Part shown: positions 15,939 through 25,382 of the stretch, in pieces
Position numbering within the stretch: position 1 is the stretch's first letter
How the letters are laid out: the number at the start of each line of letters is the position of its first letter
Origin: Amycolatopsis mongoliensis
Lineage (GTDB): Bacteria; Actinomycetota; Actinomycetes; Mycobacteriales; Pseudonocardiaceae
Assembly (NCBI RefSeq): GCF_030285665.1
Contig: NZ_CP127295.1
Location: forward strand, 5,952,001-6,016,000
Reading direction: 5' to 3'
DNA: 64,000 bases
Notes under the pieces: model-generated
Database searches by the model: none
The model's input: the letters and a program-made list of their open reading frames with translations, nothing else
Told to the model about the DNA's origin: nothing
Position numbers and translations under genes: made by a program

Positions 15939-17078
15939 TCACCCGGTTTGCGTGGGGGATTCCCTTTCGGAGGACGTGCGGTCGTCCCGCCGGCGCTGGT
16001 TTCGTTCCTGCCGTTCCCGTTCGCGGCGGCTGTAGGTCGCCTTGCGGACGGTCTCCTCGTCCTCCAGGCTCGACCCGAGCGCACCGGCGACGATCCCCAC
16101 CGAACTGCACAACCACACCAGGTTCAGGTACGAACCCACCCCGACCGGGTGGCCGAGGGCCTGCGCGAAATAGCCGCTGTCGATCACGACGGCCGCCGCG
16201 AGCAGCGCGACCACGTACAGGATCGCGTACATGCAGGCCACCCCGATCGCCAGCGTGGCCGCCGTGGACACGTTGTACAGCACGGCCTTGCGCCGCTCGA
16301 CGGCCCCGGAAGGCCGGTCCCACAAGTGGTTGTACACCATCAACCACACCGCCATGATCACGACGGTGACCACCGTGATCCCCGTCAGCCGCAGCGGGGA
16401 CAGCGCGTCCGCGAGCTTCCAGAACGAACTGGTGATCACGCCGTAGGCGGCGGTGCCGGCCGCCGCCGCGGTGGCGCCCGCCAGGTGCGGGACGAGCTGC
16501 CACGGACGGTTGTCCCGCACCATCCCGGCCAGCAGCCGCAGCCGGCCACGCAGCCCGACCAGAGCCAGGTGGGTCGCGGTCGACTGGTGTCCGCCGGACA
16601 TCCGCTGCGTCGGGGCCAGCGCTTCACGCAGCCGGGCCACCGCTCCCCGCCGGCCGTGCTCCCCGTCGATCCCGAGCCGCGACATCAGCTGCCGCACCAC
16701 GCGGACGAGCAACGTCCGTGCCCGGCGGCGCACCAGGACGGCGCCGAGCGCGGGCAGCGAGATCATCGCGACACCGTGCTCGACGTCGACTCCCGCGACG
16801 ACGGGTTTCGTTCCCGCGCGCCGGGGCAGATCGGTGATCAGGACCACCAGGTCCCAGCCCCGGTCCTGCCGGTGCCGCTGCGACAACGCGCGCATCGGGA
16901 TGTCACCGTCTTCGTCCAGCGGCAGCTGCGCCACCTCGTGCTCCACCCGCCACCGCGTCTTCCCGCTCACGCGGGCGGCGAAGATGCCGGGCAGATCGTC
17001 GGCGAGCGCCGTGATCACCTGCTCCGGTAGCCCTTCGTCCGCCAGCACCCCGACGGTCACCTGGTGCGGTGTGGTCAT
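15939..17078 (-). CDS. Predicted membrane protein with long cytoplasmic N-terminus
   Basis: A 379-residue protein not recognised as a named family. About 205 hydrophilic residues, rich in Arg and with beta-like stretches (DLVVLITDLPRRAG; GVDVEHGVAMISLPALG), precede four or so membrane segments at about 215-350 (HLAGATAAAAGTAAYGVI, GITVVTVVIMAVWLMVY, AATLAIGVACMYAILYVVALLAA, NLVWLCSSVGIVAGALG). The tail is very basic and acidic (RRERERQERNQRRRDDR). The ATG at 17078 follows GAGGTGAC. It is the last gene of the leftward stress operon, 87 bases after the PrsW gene; a role in envelope stress is only inferred. Confidence 0.8.
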   Translation of the reverse strand: MTTPHQVTVGVLADEGLPEQVITALADDLPGIFAARVSGKTRWRVEHEVAQLPLDEDGDIPMRALSQRHRQDRGWDLVVLITDLPRRAGTKPVVAGVDVEHGVAMISLPALGAVLVRRRARTLLVRVVRQLMSRLGIDGEHGRRGAVARLREALAPTQRMSGGHQSTATHLALVGLRGRLRLLAGMVRDNRPWQLVPHLAGATAAAAGTAAYGVITSSFWKLADALSPLRLTGITVVTVVIMAVWLMVYNHLWDRPSGAVERRKAVLYNVSTAATLAIGVACMYAILYVVALLAAAVVIDSGYFAQALGHPVGVGSYLNLVWLCSSVGIVAGALGSSLEDEETVRKATYSRRERERQERNQRRRDDRTSSERESPTQTG

Positions 17079-17165
17079 GTGTCACCTCGGTCGTCGGTTT
17101 CCCTGGGAGGTAACAGCCAAACCACCCGGCCGGCAGCGAGCTCGGCCACCGGGTCGGACAGCAGG

Positions 17166-18110
17166 TCAGAGCGGAAGAACCGGTCGTCGGGACGTCGCCA
17201 CGCGGTAGGCCCGTACCGGTGGCGTGCCCCGCCGCTCCCGGCGTGCCCGCGAGACCAGCACCAGCAGCCACACCACGCCGATCGCCGCGATCAGGCCCTG
17301 GCCCACCCAGGTCAGCGTGGTGTACAGCCCGACCTGGGCGCCGGTCGGCGCGGCCGGCAGGCCGCGCACCAGCAGTTCGTACTGCCACGGCTGACCGGTC
17401 AGCAGCAGCGTGAGGTACAGGGAAATCGCGGACATCGAGTCCCACAGCGCGTGCAGGAGCGAAACGCCCAGGTAGGCCAGGGCGAGCCGGGCGGTGAGGA
17501 CGAAGTGGGCGCGGGTGCTCCACGCGAACAGGAGCCCGCCGAGCACGGCGGTCCACAGCCCGTGCCCGACCGGGGCGAGGAGTCCGCGCAACAGCTCGGT
17601 CGTCACCAGGTCCGAGAGAGACAGTCCCTGCGGGGTGAACAGCGCGGTCAGCGCGTACCCGGCCGACTCGAAGGCGGCGAACCCGAACCCGACCGCGGCA
17701 CCCAGGATCAGGCCGTCGCGCATGGACTTCACGGCCAGGTGCCGGGTCAGGAGGGCGAGCGCGGCCAGCTTGACCGCTTCCTCGATGAGCCCGACGCCGA
17801 CGTACAGCCACGCCGACGGGTGCAGCAGGTACGTCTCCAGCACCGACGCGCCGAGCACGCCGAGGACACCGCCGACGATGAACGTGCGGAACACCAGCTC
17901 GGCGGTGATCTCGCCGGAGTCCCGGCGCTCGAACGCCCACGCCACGAAGGTCACCGGCACCAGGAAGCTGCCGAGCAGCACCAGGGTGGGGATGAGGTTG
18001 GGGTTCCCGGTCAGGTAGGTGACGACCGCGGACAGCACCCACAAGACCAGGCCGGCTCCGAACATCCGAAGCCACGCACGTCGTTTCGGTCGTTCGGTGG
18101 TGGCTCTCAC
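17166..18110 (-). CDS. PrsW-family intramembrane protease
   Basis: A 314-residue polytopic membrane protein with about eight hydrophobic segments. PrsW signatures are EEAVKLAAL (glutamate pair and lysine, about residues 112-116), GFAAFESAGY and HALWDS, the His/Asp in a later helix. Known PrsW cleaves the anti-sigma factor RsiW in Bacillus; most actinobacterial homologues are untested. GTG 18110 overlaps the STAS gene stop by four bases and is preferred over longer frames; ATG 18125 is an alternative. The STAS-domain gene immediately before it is a plausible functional partner in a sigma-factor cascade. Confidence 0.85.
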   Translation of the reverse strand: MRATTERPKRRAWLRMFGAGLVLWVLSAVVTYLTGNPNLIPTLVLLGSFLVPVTFVAWAFERRDSGEITAELVFRTFIVGGVLGVLGASVLETYLLHPSAWLYVGVGLIEEAVKLAALALLTRHLAVKSMRDGLILGAAVGFGFAAFESAGYALTALFTPQGLSLSDLVTTELLRGLLAPVGHGLWTAVLGGLLFAWSTRAHFVLTARLALAYLGVSLLHALWDSMSAISLYLTLLLTGQPWQYELLVRGLPAAPTGAQVGLYTTLTWVGQGLIAAIGVVWLLVLVSRARRERRGTPPVRAYRVATSRRPVLPL

Positions 18111-18646
18111 CGGCGCTTCCCCCATCGCTCTCCGCGGCCGTGGGCGGCCGTGTCGATGAACGTCCGGTACCGGTCCGCGGATCCGGGCTCGGCGACGTCC
18201 TCGAGCCCTTGCGGGCAGCGCAGGGCCGACCACAGCGCGGCACGCGGTTCCGGGTCGTCGAGGACGGCCCGGTACCAGGAGAAGACCTCGCCCAGCAGCA
18301 TGTCGTCCATCGCGTACAGCACGGGCGGCGCGAGCCCGGTCAGCTCGAGCAGGCCGCCCAGCGCCGTCAGCCTGTCCTCGACCCGGTGCACCAGTTCGAA
18401 GAGGCTGTCGTCCACCTGCGGGACCCGGGACAGATCGACCACCAGGTGCCGCGTGCCGGCGTGGAGCAGCCCGGCGAAGTGCGCGGCCAGCAGGCGGAGC
18501 GCCCGCGCGTCGATCGGCCCGTTGACCGTGACGACGGTGTGGTGGTCGCCGCGCAGTGTCGAGGTGACCGTGAAGTTTCCCGCGGTGCCGGCGAACGCGG
18601 CCGCGTACGCCGGCTGATCGAGGCTGAGGGAGAGTCCGTTGACCAT
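18107..18646 (-). CDS. STAS-domain protein (anti-anti-sigma-like)
   Basis: A 179-residue protein. A STAS fold covers about residues 27-112: TVTSTLRGDHHTVVTVNGPID, then HLVVDLSRVPQVDDSLFELVHR, where a phosphorylatable Ser follows Asp-Asp as in SpoIIAA/RsbV. The C-terminal 65 residues (FSWYRAVLDDPEPRAAL onward) are extra and unrecognised. It may bind an anti-sigma factor in response to stress. ATG 18646 follows AAAGGACG. It is four-base coupled to the PrsW gene downstream. Confidence 0.78.
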   Translation of the reverse strand: MVNGLSLSLDQPAYAAAFAGTAGNFTVTSTLRGDHHTVVTVNGPIDARALRLLAAHFAGLLHAGTRHLVVDLSRVPQVDDSLFELVHRVEDRLTALGGLLELTGLAPPVLYAMDDMLLGEVFSWYRAVLDDPEPRAALWSALRCPQGLEDVAEPGSADRYRTFIDTAAHGRGERWGKRR

Positions 18647-18659
18647 GCCTGACGTCCTT

Positions 18660-19109
18660 TCAGAGGAGCAGTTCGAACATCCGGAAGACCTGGTCCCATT
18701 CGGCGGCGCCGGGATTCTTGACGCGCGGGTCGATGATCTTGAACGCCTGGGCGAGCGCCACGCTGAGACCGCCGGCGATGGCCGGGAGCCGTGCCTCGGT
18801 GTCTTCGGAGAGCGCGATCCCGAGCGGGGGACGCGTCAGGAGCTGCTCGAGCAGCGGCACCACTTCCAGGTCCTCGTCCAGCTTGAGGAACTCGTGCATG
18901 CGCTCCTGCAGCCCCTTGGTGATCGGCAGGTCTCTCGGCTCGATGACATCCCGCCCGTTGGCCTTGGCCGCGGCCTTGGCGACCACGAAGAGATCGTGGA
19001 TCTTGCGGTCCAGGAACTCGTCGTACCGTTTCAGATCGCTCTTGTCGACATCCAGGCTCGCGGCCGTCCGGAAGAACCGTTCGAACCTCGCCGCACCCAT
19101 GACCGGCAT
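18660..19109 (-). CDS. DUF1931 histone-fold protein
   Basis: A 149-residue protein closely matching the DUF1931 family. Two histone-like folds are expected: first MGAARFERFFRTAASLDVDK, DEFLDRKIHDLFVVAKAAAKANGRDVIEPRDLPITKGL in pieces (about 4-70), then VVPLLEQLLTRPPLGIAL to the end. Structures of bacterial homologues show a histone-like dimer within one chain; DNA binding is not established. CAGGAGG precedes ATG 19109, which shares a base with the stop of the flavoprotein gene. It often accompanies chaperone or universal-stress genes in actinobacteria, as here. Confidence 0.85.
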   Translation of the reverse strand: MPVMGAARFERFFRTAASLDVDKSDLKRYDEFLDRKIHDLFVVAKAAAKANGRDVIEPRDLPITKGLQERMHEFLKLDEDLEVVPLLEQLLTRPPLGIALSEDTEARLPAIAGGLSVALAQAFKIIDPRVKNPGAAEWDQVFRMFELLL

Positions 19110-20800
19110 CAGACCTCCTGTGAGAGATGTTCGTGGACGAACCGGACGGCCATGGCGCCTTCCCCGACCGCCGAGGCCACCCGTTTGACCGAGCCGTGGC
19201 GTACGTCCCCCACCGCGAACACCCCTGGCCGGCTCGTCTCCAGCACCAGGGGCGCGCGATGCACCCCGCGCCACACGTCGGCGTCCCGGAACCCCTCGGC
19301 GTCCGCCCCGGTGAGCACGAACCCGTCCTCGTCGAGGGCGACCATCCCCGAAAGCCAGGCGGTGTGCGGGGAAGCTCCGATGAAGACGAACAACGCGCGG
19401 GCGTCGAGGACGCGGCGCTCGCCGGTGCGGTTGTTTTCGACGACCAGGGATTCGAGGCCGTCGCCCCCGAGGAGCTCACGGACTTCGGTGTGGCCGAGCA
19501 CGCTGATCCGCGGATGCTGCTCGACCCGGTCGACGAGGTAGCGGGACATGTTCGCGGCGAGATCGCCGCCGCGCACCAGCAAATGGACCACCGGCGAACC
19601 TTCCGCGAGGAACACCGCCGCCTGGCCGGCCGAGTTGCCGCCACCGACCACGGCCACGGGGGTGGCCAGGCATCGACGCGCTTCGTGCAGAGTCGCGGCG
19701 TAGTAGACGCTGGTCGCTTCGAACGTCTCGATGCCGGGTACGACGAGCCGGCGGTAGCGGGCGCCGGTGGCGATCACGACGGTGCGGGAAACGATCTCGA
19801 TGCCGTCGTCGAATCCGACGGCGTAGCGGCCGCCGCGTGGTTCGAGGGTGCACGCCTCGGCCGGGACGGCGACCCGGGCCCCGAACTTGGCCGCCTGGAT
19901 CACCGATCGCTCGGCCAGCTCCGCCCCGGAGATCCCCGGCGGGAAGCCGAGGTAGTTCTCGATGCGGGACGTCGTCCCGGCCTGGCCGCCCGGGGCCAGG
20001 CCGTCGAACGCCGACAGCCGCAACCCGTCGGAAGCGCCGTAGACCACCGCGGCCAGACCGCCGGGCCCGGCGCCGACCACGAGCAGGTCCCGCACATCGC
20101 GTTCGGGTTCCGGCGGCCGCAGCCCGATTCTCCCGGCCAGCTCGGCGGTACTCGGGTTCCGCAGCACTTCGGTGCCGTTCAGCACGACCACCGGGGTGTC
20201 CGCGACGGCGACGCCGAAGCGCTCCAGGAGCGCTTCGGCCTGCTGGTCCTTGTCGACGTCGACCAGCCGGTACGGGAGGCGGTTGCGCGCCACGAACTCC
20301 AGCAGCCGCCTGGTGTCCGGGGAGTAGCAGGAGCCGACGATCCGCAATCCGGTGCCGGATCCGATGAGGAGTGTCCGCCGCACGAGGTAGGCACGCAGGA
20401 TCAGGTCGCCGAGCACCGGATCGCCGAGCACCAGGCGCCGCACCGCGCTCACCGGGAGGGCGAGCACCTCGCCGGGTTCGGCGGCCACGGCGCCGACGAA
20501 CGCGGGCTGCCCTTCGAGCAGCCCGAGTTCACCCAGGAACCGGCGAGGTCCGTGCACGCGGACGACCTTCGCGTCGCCCCCGGTTCCTTCGGTGACGGCG
20601 ACCTTGCCGCTCAAGATCACGAAGAACTCGGACGGCCGCCCGCCCTGCGCGTACAGCACCTCGCCCGCCTGGACCGGACGTCGTTCGCCGCCCTCACCGA
20701 GCGTGCGGATCTGGTCGTCCGTGAGCCGGGGGAACGCGCCGCAGGAGTCCGGGGTCTCGGTCGGCGGCGCGCCGAGGTCGATCCCTGTCGAGGCGGTCAT
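19109..20800 (-). CDS. cNMP-binding / thioredoxin-fold / thioredoxin-reductase-like fusion flavoprotein
   Basis: A 563-residue three-part protein. Residues about 20-150 form a cyclic-nucleotide-binding domain (AGEVLYAQGGRPSEFFVILSG; GELGLLEGQP). Residues about 155-230 look like a glutaredoxin/thioredoxin fold with a single cysteine (IVGSCYSPDTRRLLEFV; DTPVVVLNG). Residues about 240-560 form a pyridine nucleotide-disulphide oxidoreductase domain (VVGAGPGGLAAVVYGASDG; VVGGGNSAGQAAVFLAEG; GVFAVGDVRHG). The CxxC redox pair of ordinary thioredoxin reductase is missing at its usual place after the NAD motif, so electrons must leave another way, perhaps through the single Cys. It is four-base coupled to the UBP gene upstream and one-base coupled to the DUF1931 gene downstream. 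Confidence 0.85.
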   Translation of the reverse strand: MTASTGIDLGAPPTETPDSCGAFPRLTDDQIRTLGEGGERRPVQAGEVLYAQGGRPSEFFVILSGKVAVTEGTGGDAKVVRVHGPRRFLGELGLLEGQPAFVGAVAAEPGEVLALPVSAVRRLVLGDPVLGDLILRAYLVRRTLLIGSGTGLRIVGSCYSPDTRRLLEFVARNRLPYRLVDVDKDQQAEALLERFGVAVADTPVVVLNGTEVLRNPSTAELAGRIGLRPPEPERDVRDLLVVGAGPGGLAAVVYGASDGLRLSAFDGLAPGGQAGTTSRIENYLGFPPGISGAELAERSVIQAAKFGARVAVPAEACTLEPRGGRYAVGFDDGIEIVSRTVVIATGARYRRLVVPGIETFEATSVYYAATLHEARRCLATPVAVVGGGNSAGQAAVFLAEGSPVVHLLVRGGDLAANMSRYLVDRVEQHPRISVLGHTEVRELLGGDGLESLVVENNRTGERRVLDARALFVFIGASPHTAWLSGMVALDEDGFVLTGADAEGFRDADVWRGVHRAPLVLETSRPGVFAVGDVRHGSVKRVASAVGEGAMAVRFVHEHLSQEV

Positions 20801-21060
20801 ACGAATGTCTGGTCGACGTAGCACCAGCGCCAGGTCTCCCCGGGCTCGAACGAGCGCACGATCGGGTGCCTCATGGCGTGGGCGTGCTTGCTGGCGTGCT
20901 TCATCGGCGACGAGTCGCAGCAGCCGACGTGCCCGCACGTCAGGCACAGCCGTAAATGCAGCCACGGCGTGCCGGCGACCAGGCACTCCTCACAACCCTG
21001 CGGGGTTCGCGGCACCACGTCTCGGACGAGCGCGAGATGCCGGTCGACGACACTGGTCAT
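20797..21060 (-). CDS. Small UBP-type zinc-finger protein
   Basis: An 87-residue protein made almost entirely of a zinc finger of the ubiquitin-hydrolase (UBP) type: CEEC (about 25-28), CLTCGHVGCCDSS (about 42-54), HASKHAHAMRHPIVRSFEPG and WRWCYVDQ. In eukaryotes this finger binds the C-terminus of ubiquitin. In bacteria such small versions exist but their ligand is unknown. ATGA overlaps on both sides couple it to the thioredoxin and to the cNMP-flavoprotein, suggesting a redox or protein-quality-control role. Confidence 0.87.
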   Translation of the reverse strand: MTSVVDRHLALVRDVVPRTPQGCEECLVAGTPWLHLRLCLTCGHVGCCDSSPMKHASKHAHAMRHPIVRSFEPGETWRWCYVDQTFV

Positions 21061-21536
21061 CGCACGTCCCCTTCCTTGGTCGAGGTGTTCGCCGACCGCG
21101 CCAGCGCTTGATCGAGCCATTCGCGCAGCACGGGCACGGGCGCGGCGCCCGCTTGCCGCGCGACGACCTCGCCGCCGCGCAGCACCATGAGCGTCGGCAC
21201 GGCCTTCACGTCGAACCGCTGGGACAGTCCGGGTGCCTTGTCGACGTCCACCTTCACGAGCTTGACCTTCCCGGCTCGCTCCCGCGCCAGCTGGGCCAGC
21301 GCGGGGCTGACCTGGCGGCAGGGCCCGCACCAGGTGGCCCAGAGGTCGACCAGCACCGGCATCGTGGCCCGCTCCGCGACTTCCGCGAAGTCGGGGTCGC
21401 CGGCGTCGACGATCCAGGGCAGTGGCTCGTGGCAGTGGCCGCAGGTCGGTTTGCCCGCGGCGGCCGCCGGGACGCGGTTCTTGTGCCCGCAGTGTTCGCA
21501 GACGACCGTGCCGGCGGTTCCGGTGTCGGTGCTCAT
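21057..21536 (-). CDS. Thioredoxin 2-type protein with N-terminal zinc ribbon
   Basis: A 159-residue thioredoxin. Two CxxC pairs (CEHC about 13-16, CGHC about 32-35) form a zinc ribbon as in TrxC. The thioredoxin fold follows, with active site WATWCGPC (about 67-74) and cis-proline VPTLMV. It reduces disulphides; in TrxC the zinc domain tunes stability and redox response. It is overlapped by four bases at both ends (ClpB upstream gives no overlap in the reverse sense; the UBP gene starts inside its stop). Its likely reductase partner is a dedicated thioredoxin reductase elsewhere, or possibly the fusion flavoprotein next door. Confidence 0.9.
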   Translation of the reverse strand: MSTDTGTAGTVVCEHCGHKNRVPAAAAGKPTCGHCHEPLPWIVDAGDPDFAEVAERATMPVLVDLWATWCGPCRQVSPALAQLARERAGKVKLVKVDVDKAPGLSQRFDVKAVPTLMVLRGGEVVARQAGAAPVPVLREWLDQALARSANTSTKEGDVR

Positions 21537-24163
21537 GCCGCGGACCTCCCTTCGCCTCCGTTGTAGGTGACGACGAGCTCGCCGTCCTTGGCGTCGACGG
21601 TGATCACCAGTCCCTCGGTCGGGTCACCGCGCAGCAGCGTGCGGCCGATCTTGGTCTCGACCTCGTGGGAGATGTACCGGCGCAACGGCCGGGCGCCGTA
21701 CACGGGGTCGAACCCGTGCCGCGCGATGAGTGTCCTCGCCTCCGCGGTCAGCTCGACCGAGATGCCCAGTTCGGCCAGCCGCCGGCGCAGCTCGTCGAAC
21801 TGCAGGTCGACGATCCGCTCGATCTCGGCCGGCCCGAGCGGGGTGAACAGCACGATGTCGTCGACGCGGTTGAGGAACTCCGGCCGGAAGTGGTGCCGCA
21901 GCTCGGCCAGGACGGCGTCCCGGGCGTCCGGCTTGATTTCGCCGGTGGAGGTCACCCCGTCGAGCAGGTGCTGCGAGCCGATGTTGGAGGTCATGATGAT
22001 CACCGTGTTGCGGAAGTCGACGGTCCGGCCCTGCGCGTCGGTGATCCGGCCGTCGTCGAGCACCTGGAGCAGGGTGTTGAACACGTCCGGGTGCGCCTTC
22101 TCGATCTCGTCGAACAGCACGACCGAGTAAGGCTTGCGCCGCACGGCTTCGGTGAGCTGCCCGCCCTCGTCGTAGCCGACGTAGCCCGGGGGAGCGCCCA
22201 GCAGCCTCGAGACGGTGTGCCGCTCCTGGTACTCGCTCATGTCGAGCCGGACCATGTTCTCCTCGCTGTCGAACAAGGCCGCCGCGAGGGTCTTGGCGAG
22301 TTCGGTCTTCCCGACGCCGGTCGGGCCGAGGAAGATGAACGACCCGATCGGCTTGCGCGGATCGCGGATACCCGACCGCGCCCGGATGACCGCGTCGGCG
22401 ACCAGCCGGACGGCCTCGTCCTGGCCGATCACCCGCTCGTGCAGGATCTCGTCGAGCCGCAGCAGCTTTTCCCGCTCGCCTTCCTGCAGCCGGGAAACCG
22501 GGATCCCGGTCCAGGAGGCGACGATTTCGGCGATCTCGTCCTCGGTGACGACCTCGTGCAGCAGCCGCTTCCGGCCCTGCTTGCCCGCCAGCTGTTCCTC
22601 CTCCGCGGCGAGCCGGCGCTCGGCTTCGGTGATCTCGCCGTAGCGCAGCTCGGCCGCCCGGTTCAGGTCGTAGTTCCGTTCCGCTTCCTCGGCTTCGTGG
22701 CGCAGCCGTTCCAGTTCGGACCGCAGCTGCTGGACCCGCCGGATCGCCTGACGCTCGGCTTCCCACTGCGCCTTCTTCGAGTCCGCTTCGGCCCGAAGAT
22801 CGGCGAGTTCCCGGTGGAGGTCCGCCAAGCGCGCCTTGCTGGCCTGGTCGGATTCCTTGGACAGCGCGGCTTCCTCGATCTCCAGGCGGGTGACGCGCCG
22901 GGTGAGCTCGTCGAGTTCGGCGGGCATGGAGTCGATTTCCGTGCGCAGCCGGGCGCACGCCTCGTCGACCAGGTCGATCGCCTTGTCCGGCAGGAAACGA
23001 TCGGTGATGTAGCGGTGGGACATGGTCGCGGCGGCGACCAGCGCGCCGTCCTGGATCTTGACCCCGTGGAACACCTCGAGCCGCTCCCGCAGTCCACGCA
23101 GGATCGAGATCGTGTCCTCGACGGAGGGTTCGTCGACGACGATCGGCTGGAACCGGCGCTCCAGCGCGGCGTCCTTCTCGATGTGCTTGCGGTACTCGTC
23201 GAGCGTCGTCGCGCCGATCATGTGGAGCTCACCACGCGCCAGCATCGGCTTGAGCATGTTCCCGGCGTCCATCGCGCCTTCGGTGGCGCCGGCCCCGACG
23301 ACCGTGTGGAGCTCGTCGACGAAGAGCAGGATGCGTCCCTCTTCGGCTTTGACCTCGGCCAGCACGGCCTTGAGGCGTTCCTCGAACTCGCCGCGGTACT
23401 TCGCCCCGGCGACGAGCGCGCCCATGTCGAGCGAGAAGATCGTCTTGTCCCGCAGTCCTTCCGGTACGTCGCCGCGCACGACCCGCTGGGCGAGGCCCTC
23501 GACGATCGCCGTCTTGCCGACCCCCGGGTCGCCGATCAGCACGGGGTTGTTCTTCGTCTTCCGCGACAGGATCTGGATCACCCGGCGGATCTCGGCGTCC
23601 CGGCCGATCACCGGGTCGAGCTTGCCCGACCGCGCGTCGGCGACCAGGTCCCGGCCGTACTTCTCCAACGCCTCGTATGCGCCTTCCGGGGTCGCCGAGG
23701 TGACCCGCTGGTTGCCGCGGACCTTGGTCAGCGCCGTCAAGAACGACTCGCGCGTCACGCCGTGCCGGGTCAGCAGCCGCCCCGCGGCGGACTTCGCACC
23801 CTCGTCGGCGAGGGCCAGCACGAGGTGTTCGACGGAGACGTATTCGTCCTTCAGCCGCTTGGCCTCCCGTTCGGCGGCGTCCAGCAGGCCGGCGAGGCGC
23901 CGGGTGAGGTAGACCTGCCCGGGGGTGGCGCCGGGGCCGGTCACCTTCGGTCGCCGCGCGAGCTCCCCTTCGACGGCTTCGCGGAGGTCGTCGACGTCCG
24001 CGCCCGCCTGCACGAGCAGCCGGGGCGCCAGGCCGTCGGACTGATCGAGCAGGGCGAGCAGCAGGTGCTCACCGTCGGTCTCGGTGTGGCCGTGGCGCTG
24101 CGCCACGCTCTGGGCCTCCTGCAGCGCTTCCTGCGATTTCTGGGTCAGCTTGCTCATGTCCAT
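21533..24163 (-). CDS. clpB: ClpB protein disaggregase
   Basis: An 876-residue Hsp100 AAA+ ATPase. The N-terminal repeat domain (about 5-150) is followed by AAA1 (Walker [14 protein letters not shown]; Walker [11 protein letters not shown]), a coiled-coil middle domain rich in Glu/Arg (about 405-530) and AAA2 ([27 protein letters not shown]), with sensor and C-terminal segments intact. The length is normal for ClpB. With DnaK, DnaJ and GrpE it pulls proteins out of aggregates. ATG 24163 has AGGAG nine bases upstream; ATG 24157 would instead give a four-base overlap with the CbpM-like gene. It lies in the same operon as its DnaK partners, unlike many genomes where it is separate. Confidence 0.93.
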   Translation of the reverse strand: MDMSKLTQKSQEALQEAQSVAQRHGHTETDGEHLLLALLDQSDGLAPRLLVQAGADVDDLREAVEGELARRPKVTGPGATPGQVYLTRRLAGLLDAAEREAKRLKDEYVSVEHLVLALADEGAKSAAGRLLTRHGVTRESFLTALTKVRGNQRVTSATPEGAYEALEKYGRDLVADARSGKLDPVIGRDAEIRRVIQILSRKTKNNPVLIGDPGVGKTAIVEGLAQRVVRGDVPEGLRDKTIFSLDMGALVAGAKYRGEFEERLKAVLAEVKAEEGRILLFVDELHTVVGAGATEGAMDAGNMLKPMLARGELHMIGATTLDEYRKHIEKDAALERRFQPIVVDEPSVEDTISILRGLRERLEVFHGVKIQDGALVAAATMSHRYITDRFLPDKAIDLVDEACARLRTEIDSMPAELDELTRRVTRLEIEEAALSKESDQASKARLADLHRELADLRAEADSKKAQWEAERQAIRRVQQLRSELERLRHEAEEAERNYDLNRAAELRYGEITEAERRLAAEEEQLAGKQGRKRLLHEVVTEDEIAEIVASWTGIPVSRLQEGEREKLLRLDEILHERVIGQDEAVRLVADAVIRARSGIRDPRKPIGSFIFLGPTGVGKTELAKTLAAALFDSEENMVRLDMSEYQERHTVSRLLGAPPGYVGYDEGGQLTEAVRRKPYSVVLFDEIEKAHPDVFNTLLQVLDDGRITDAQGRTVDFRNTVIIMTSNIGSQHLLDGVTSTGEIKPDARDAVLAELRHHFRPEFLNRVDDIVLFTPLGPAEIERIVDLQFDELRRRLAELGISVELTAEARTLIARHGFDPVYGARPLRRYISHEVETKIGRTLLRGDPTEGLVITVDAKDGELVVTYNGGEGRSAA

Positions 24164-24450
24164 CGCCGGTGGCTCCTGACTTGGGCTTCGAGGACGTCGA
24201 TCCGGTCCAGCAGGTCGAGCACGAGCCCGATGGCCGCGTAGTTGAGGGAAAGGCCCGCACGCAGGCGCTGGATGCGCGCGAGGGTGGCGACAGCGGACGG
24301 CGCGAGCCACACCCGCCCGCTCGAGTCGGTCGTGCCGTCCACGAGGCTCAGCGCGACGAACCGGCGGATCAGCTCCGGGTGCAGCCCGCTTCGCGCGGCT
24401 GCCGTGTCGAGGCTGAGCCGGACGGGACGGGCGAGCTGGTACTCGGCCAT
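24154..24450 (-). CDS. CbpM-like chaperone modulator (MerR-type helical fold)
   Basis: A 98-residue protein with a MerR-like N-terminus ([29 protein letters not shown]) and a C-terminal helical dimerisation segment ([25 protein letters not shown]). In E. coli CbpM binds the J-domain of CbpA and inhibits it. In actinobacteria this position after dnaJ is usually held by the HspR repressor, so a DNA-binding role is the alternative. It lacks the clear C-terminal HspR tail. TGATG coupling with dnaJ and a ten-base overlap with clpB place it tightly in the operon. Confidence 0.75.
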   Translation of the reverse strand: MAEYQLARPVRLSLDTAAARSGLHPELIRRFVALSLVDGTTDSSGRVWLAPSAVATLARIQRLRAGLSLNYAAIGLVLDLLDRIDVLEAQVRSHRRWT

Positions 24451-25376
24451 CAGGTCCTCCTCGGGTCGAAATCGGACACCGCGGCGAGCTCTTCGAAGAG
24501 CTCGCGCTCCCGCTTGCCGAGCTTCTTCGGCACCATCACGCGGACCTCGGCGTAGAGATCGCCCGGTTTGCCCTTGGGGTTGGGCAGGCCCTCGCCGCGC
24601 AGCCGCAGCCGCCGTCCGGTCGACGAGCCGGGCACGACCCGCACCTTCACCTCACCGCCGGGGGTCAGCACGGGAACCGTCGCGCCGAGCGCCGCCTCCC
24701 AGGGCGACACCGGCAGCTCGACCGTGAGGTCGCGCCCGGCCAGGCGGTAGCGGGGATGCGGCTTGATCCGCACCACGAGGTAGAGGTCACCGGGCGCCGC
24801 GTTCCCGGACGCCCGCCCGCCCTGACCGGCGAGCCGGATGCGCTGCCCGTCGAGCACGCCGGCCGGGATGTCGACGTCGTAACCGCGCCCGCCCGCGCCG
24901 GCGATGCTCAAGTGCCGTCGCCCGCCCTGGTAGGCCTCCTCGACCGTCAGCTCGAGCTCGGCCTCCTGGTCGGCACCCGCGATCGGCCCACCGGCACCCC
25001 GGCTCCGGAAGAAGCCGCCCAGCAGGTCCTCGATGTCGACGCCTTCGAAGCCCTCGGCCCCGCCGCCGAATCCCGGGCCTGCCCGGGTGTGGCGGACGCG
25101 GCCGCCACCCCGCCGACCGGCACCGGCGTACACCCGCTCGTCGAAGTCGTCGGGCACCCGGCGGAAATCCGCACCGAACCGGTCGTACTTCTTGCGCTGC
25201 TCCGGGTCGGACAGCACCTGGTAGGCCTCGCTGATCTCTTTGAAGCGCTCTTCGGCGCCCGGGTCCGAGTTCACGTCGGGGTGGTGCCGCCGCGCCAGTT
25301 TCCGGTACGCCCGCTGGATTTCGTCGGTGCTCGCCGTCTTGGCGACACCGAGGGACTCGTAGAAATCGGTTGCCAC
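24450..25376 (-). CDS. CbpA-type DnaJ co-chaperone
   Basis: A 308-residue J-domain protein. The J-domain (about 4-70) has the HPD motif in [13 protein letters not shown] Gly-rich linker (about 88-130) leads straight into two C-terminal substrate-binding beta domains ([43 protein letters not shown] split). The cysteine-rich zinc domain of class I DnaJ is absent, making it a class II CbpA-like protein, which fits the CbpM-like gene beside it. The GTG start at 25376 lies six bases after grpE. Confidence 0.9.
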   Translation of the reverse strand: MATDFYESLGVAKTASTDEIQRAYRKLARRHHPDVNSDPGAEERFKEISEAYQVLSDPEQRKKYDRFGADFRRVPDDFDERVYAGAGRRGGGRVRHTRAGPGFGGGAEGFEGVDIEDLLGGFFRSRGAGGPIAGADQEAELELTVEEAYQGGRRHLSIAGAGGRGYDVDIPAGVLDGQRIRLAGQGGRASGNAAPGDLYLVVRIKPHPRYRLAGRDLTVELPVSPWEAALGATVPVLTPGGEVKVRVVPGSSTGRRLRLRGEGLPNPKGKPGDLYAEVRVMVPKKLGKRERELFEELAAVSDFDPRRT

Positions 25377-25382
25377 CGGCCA

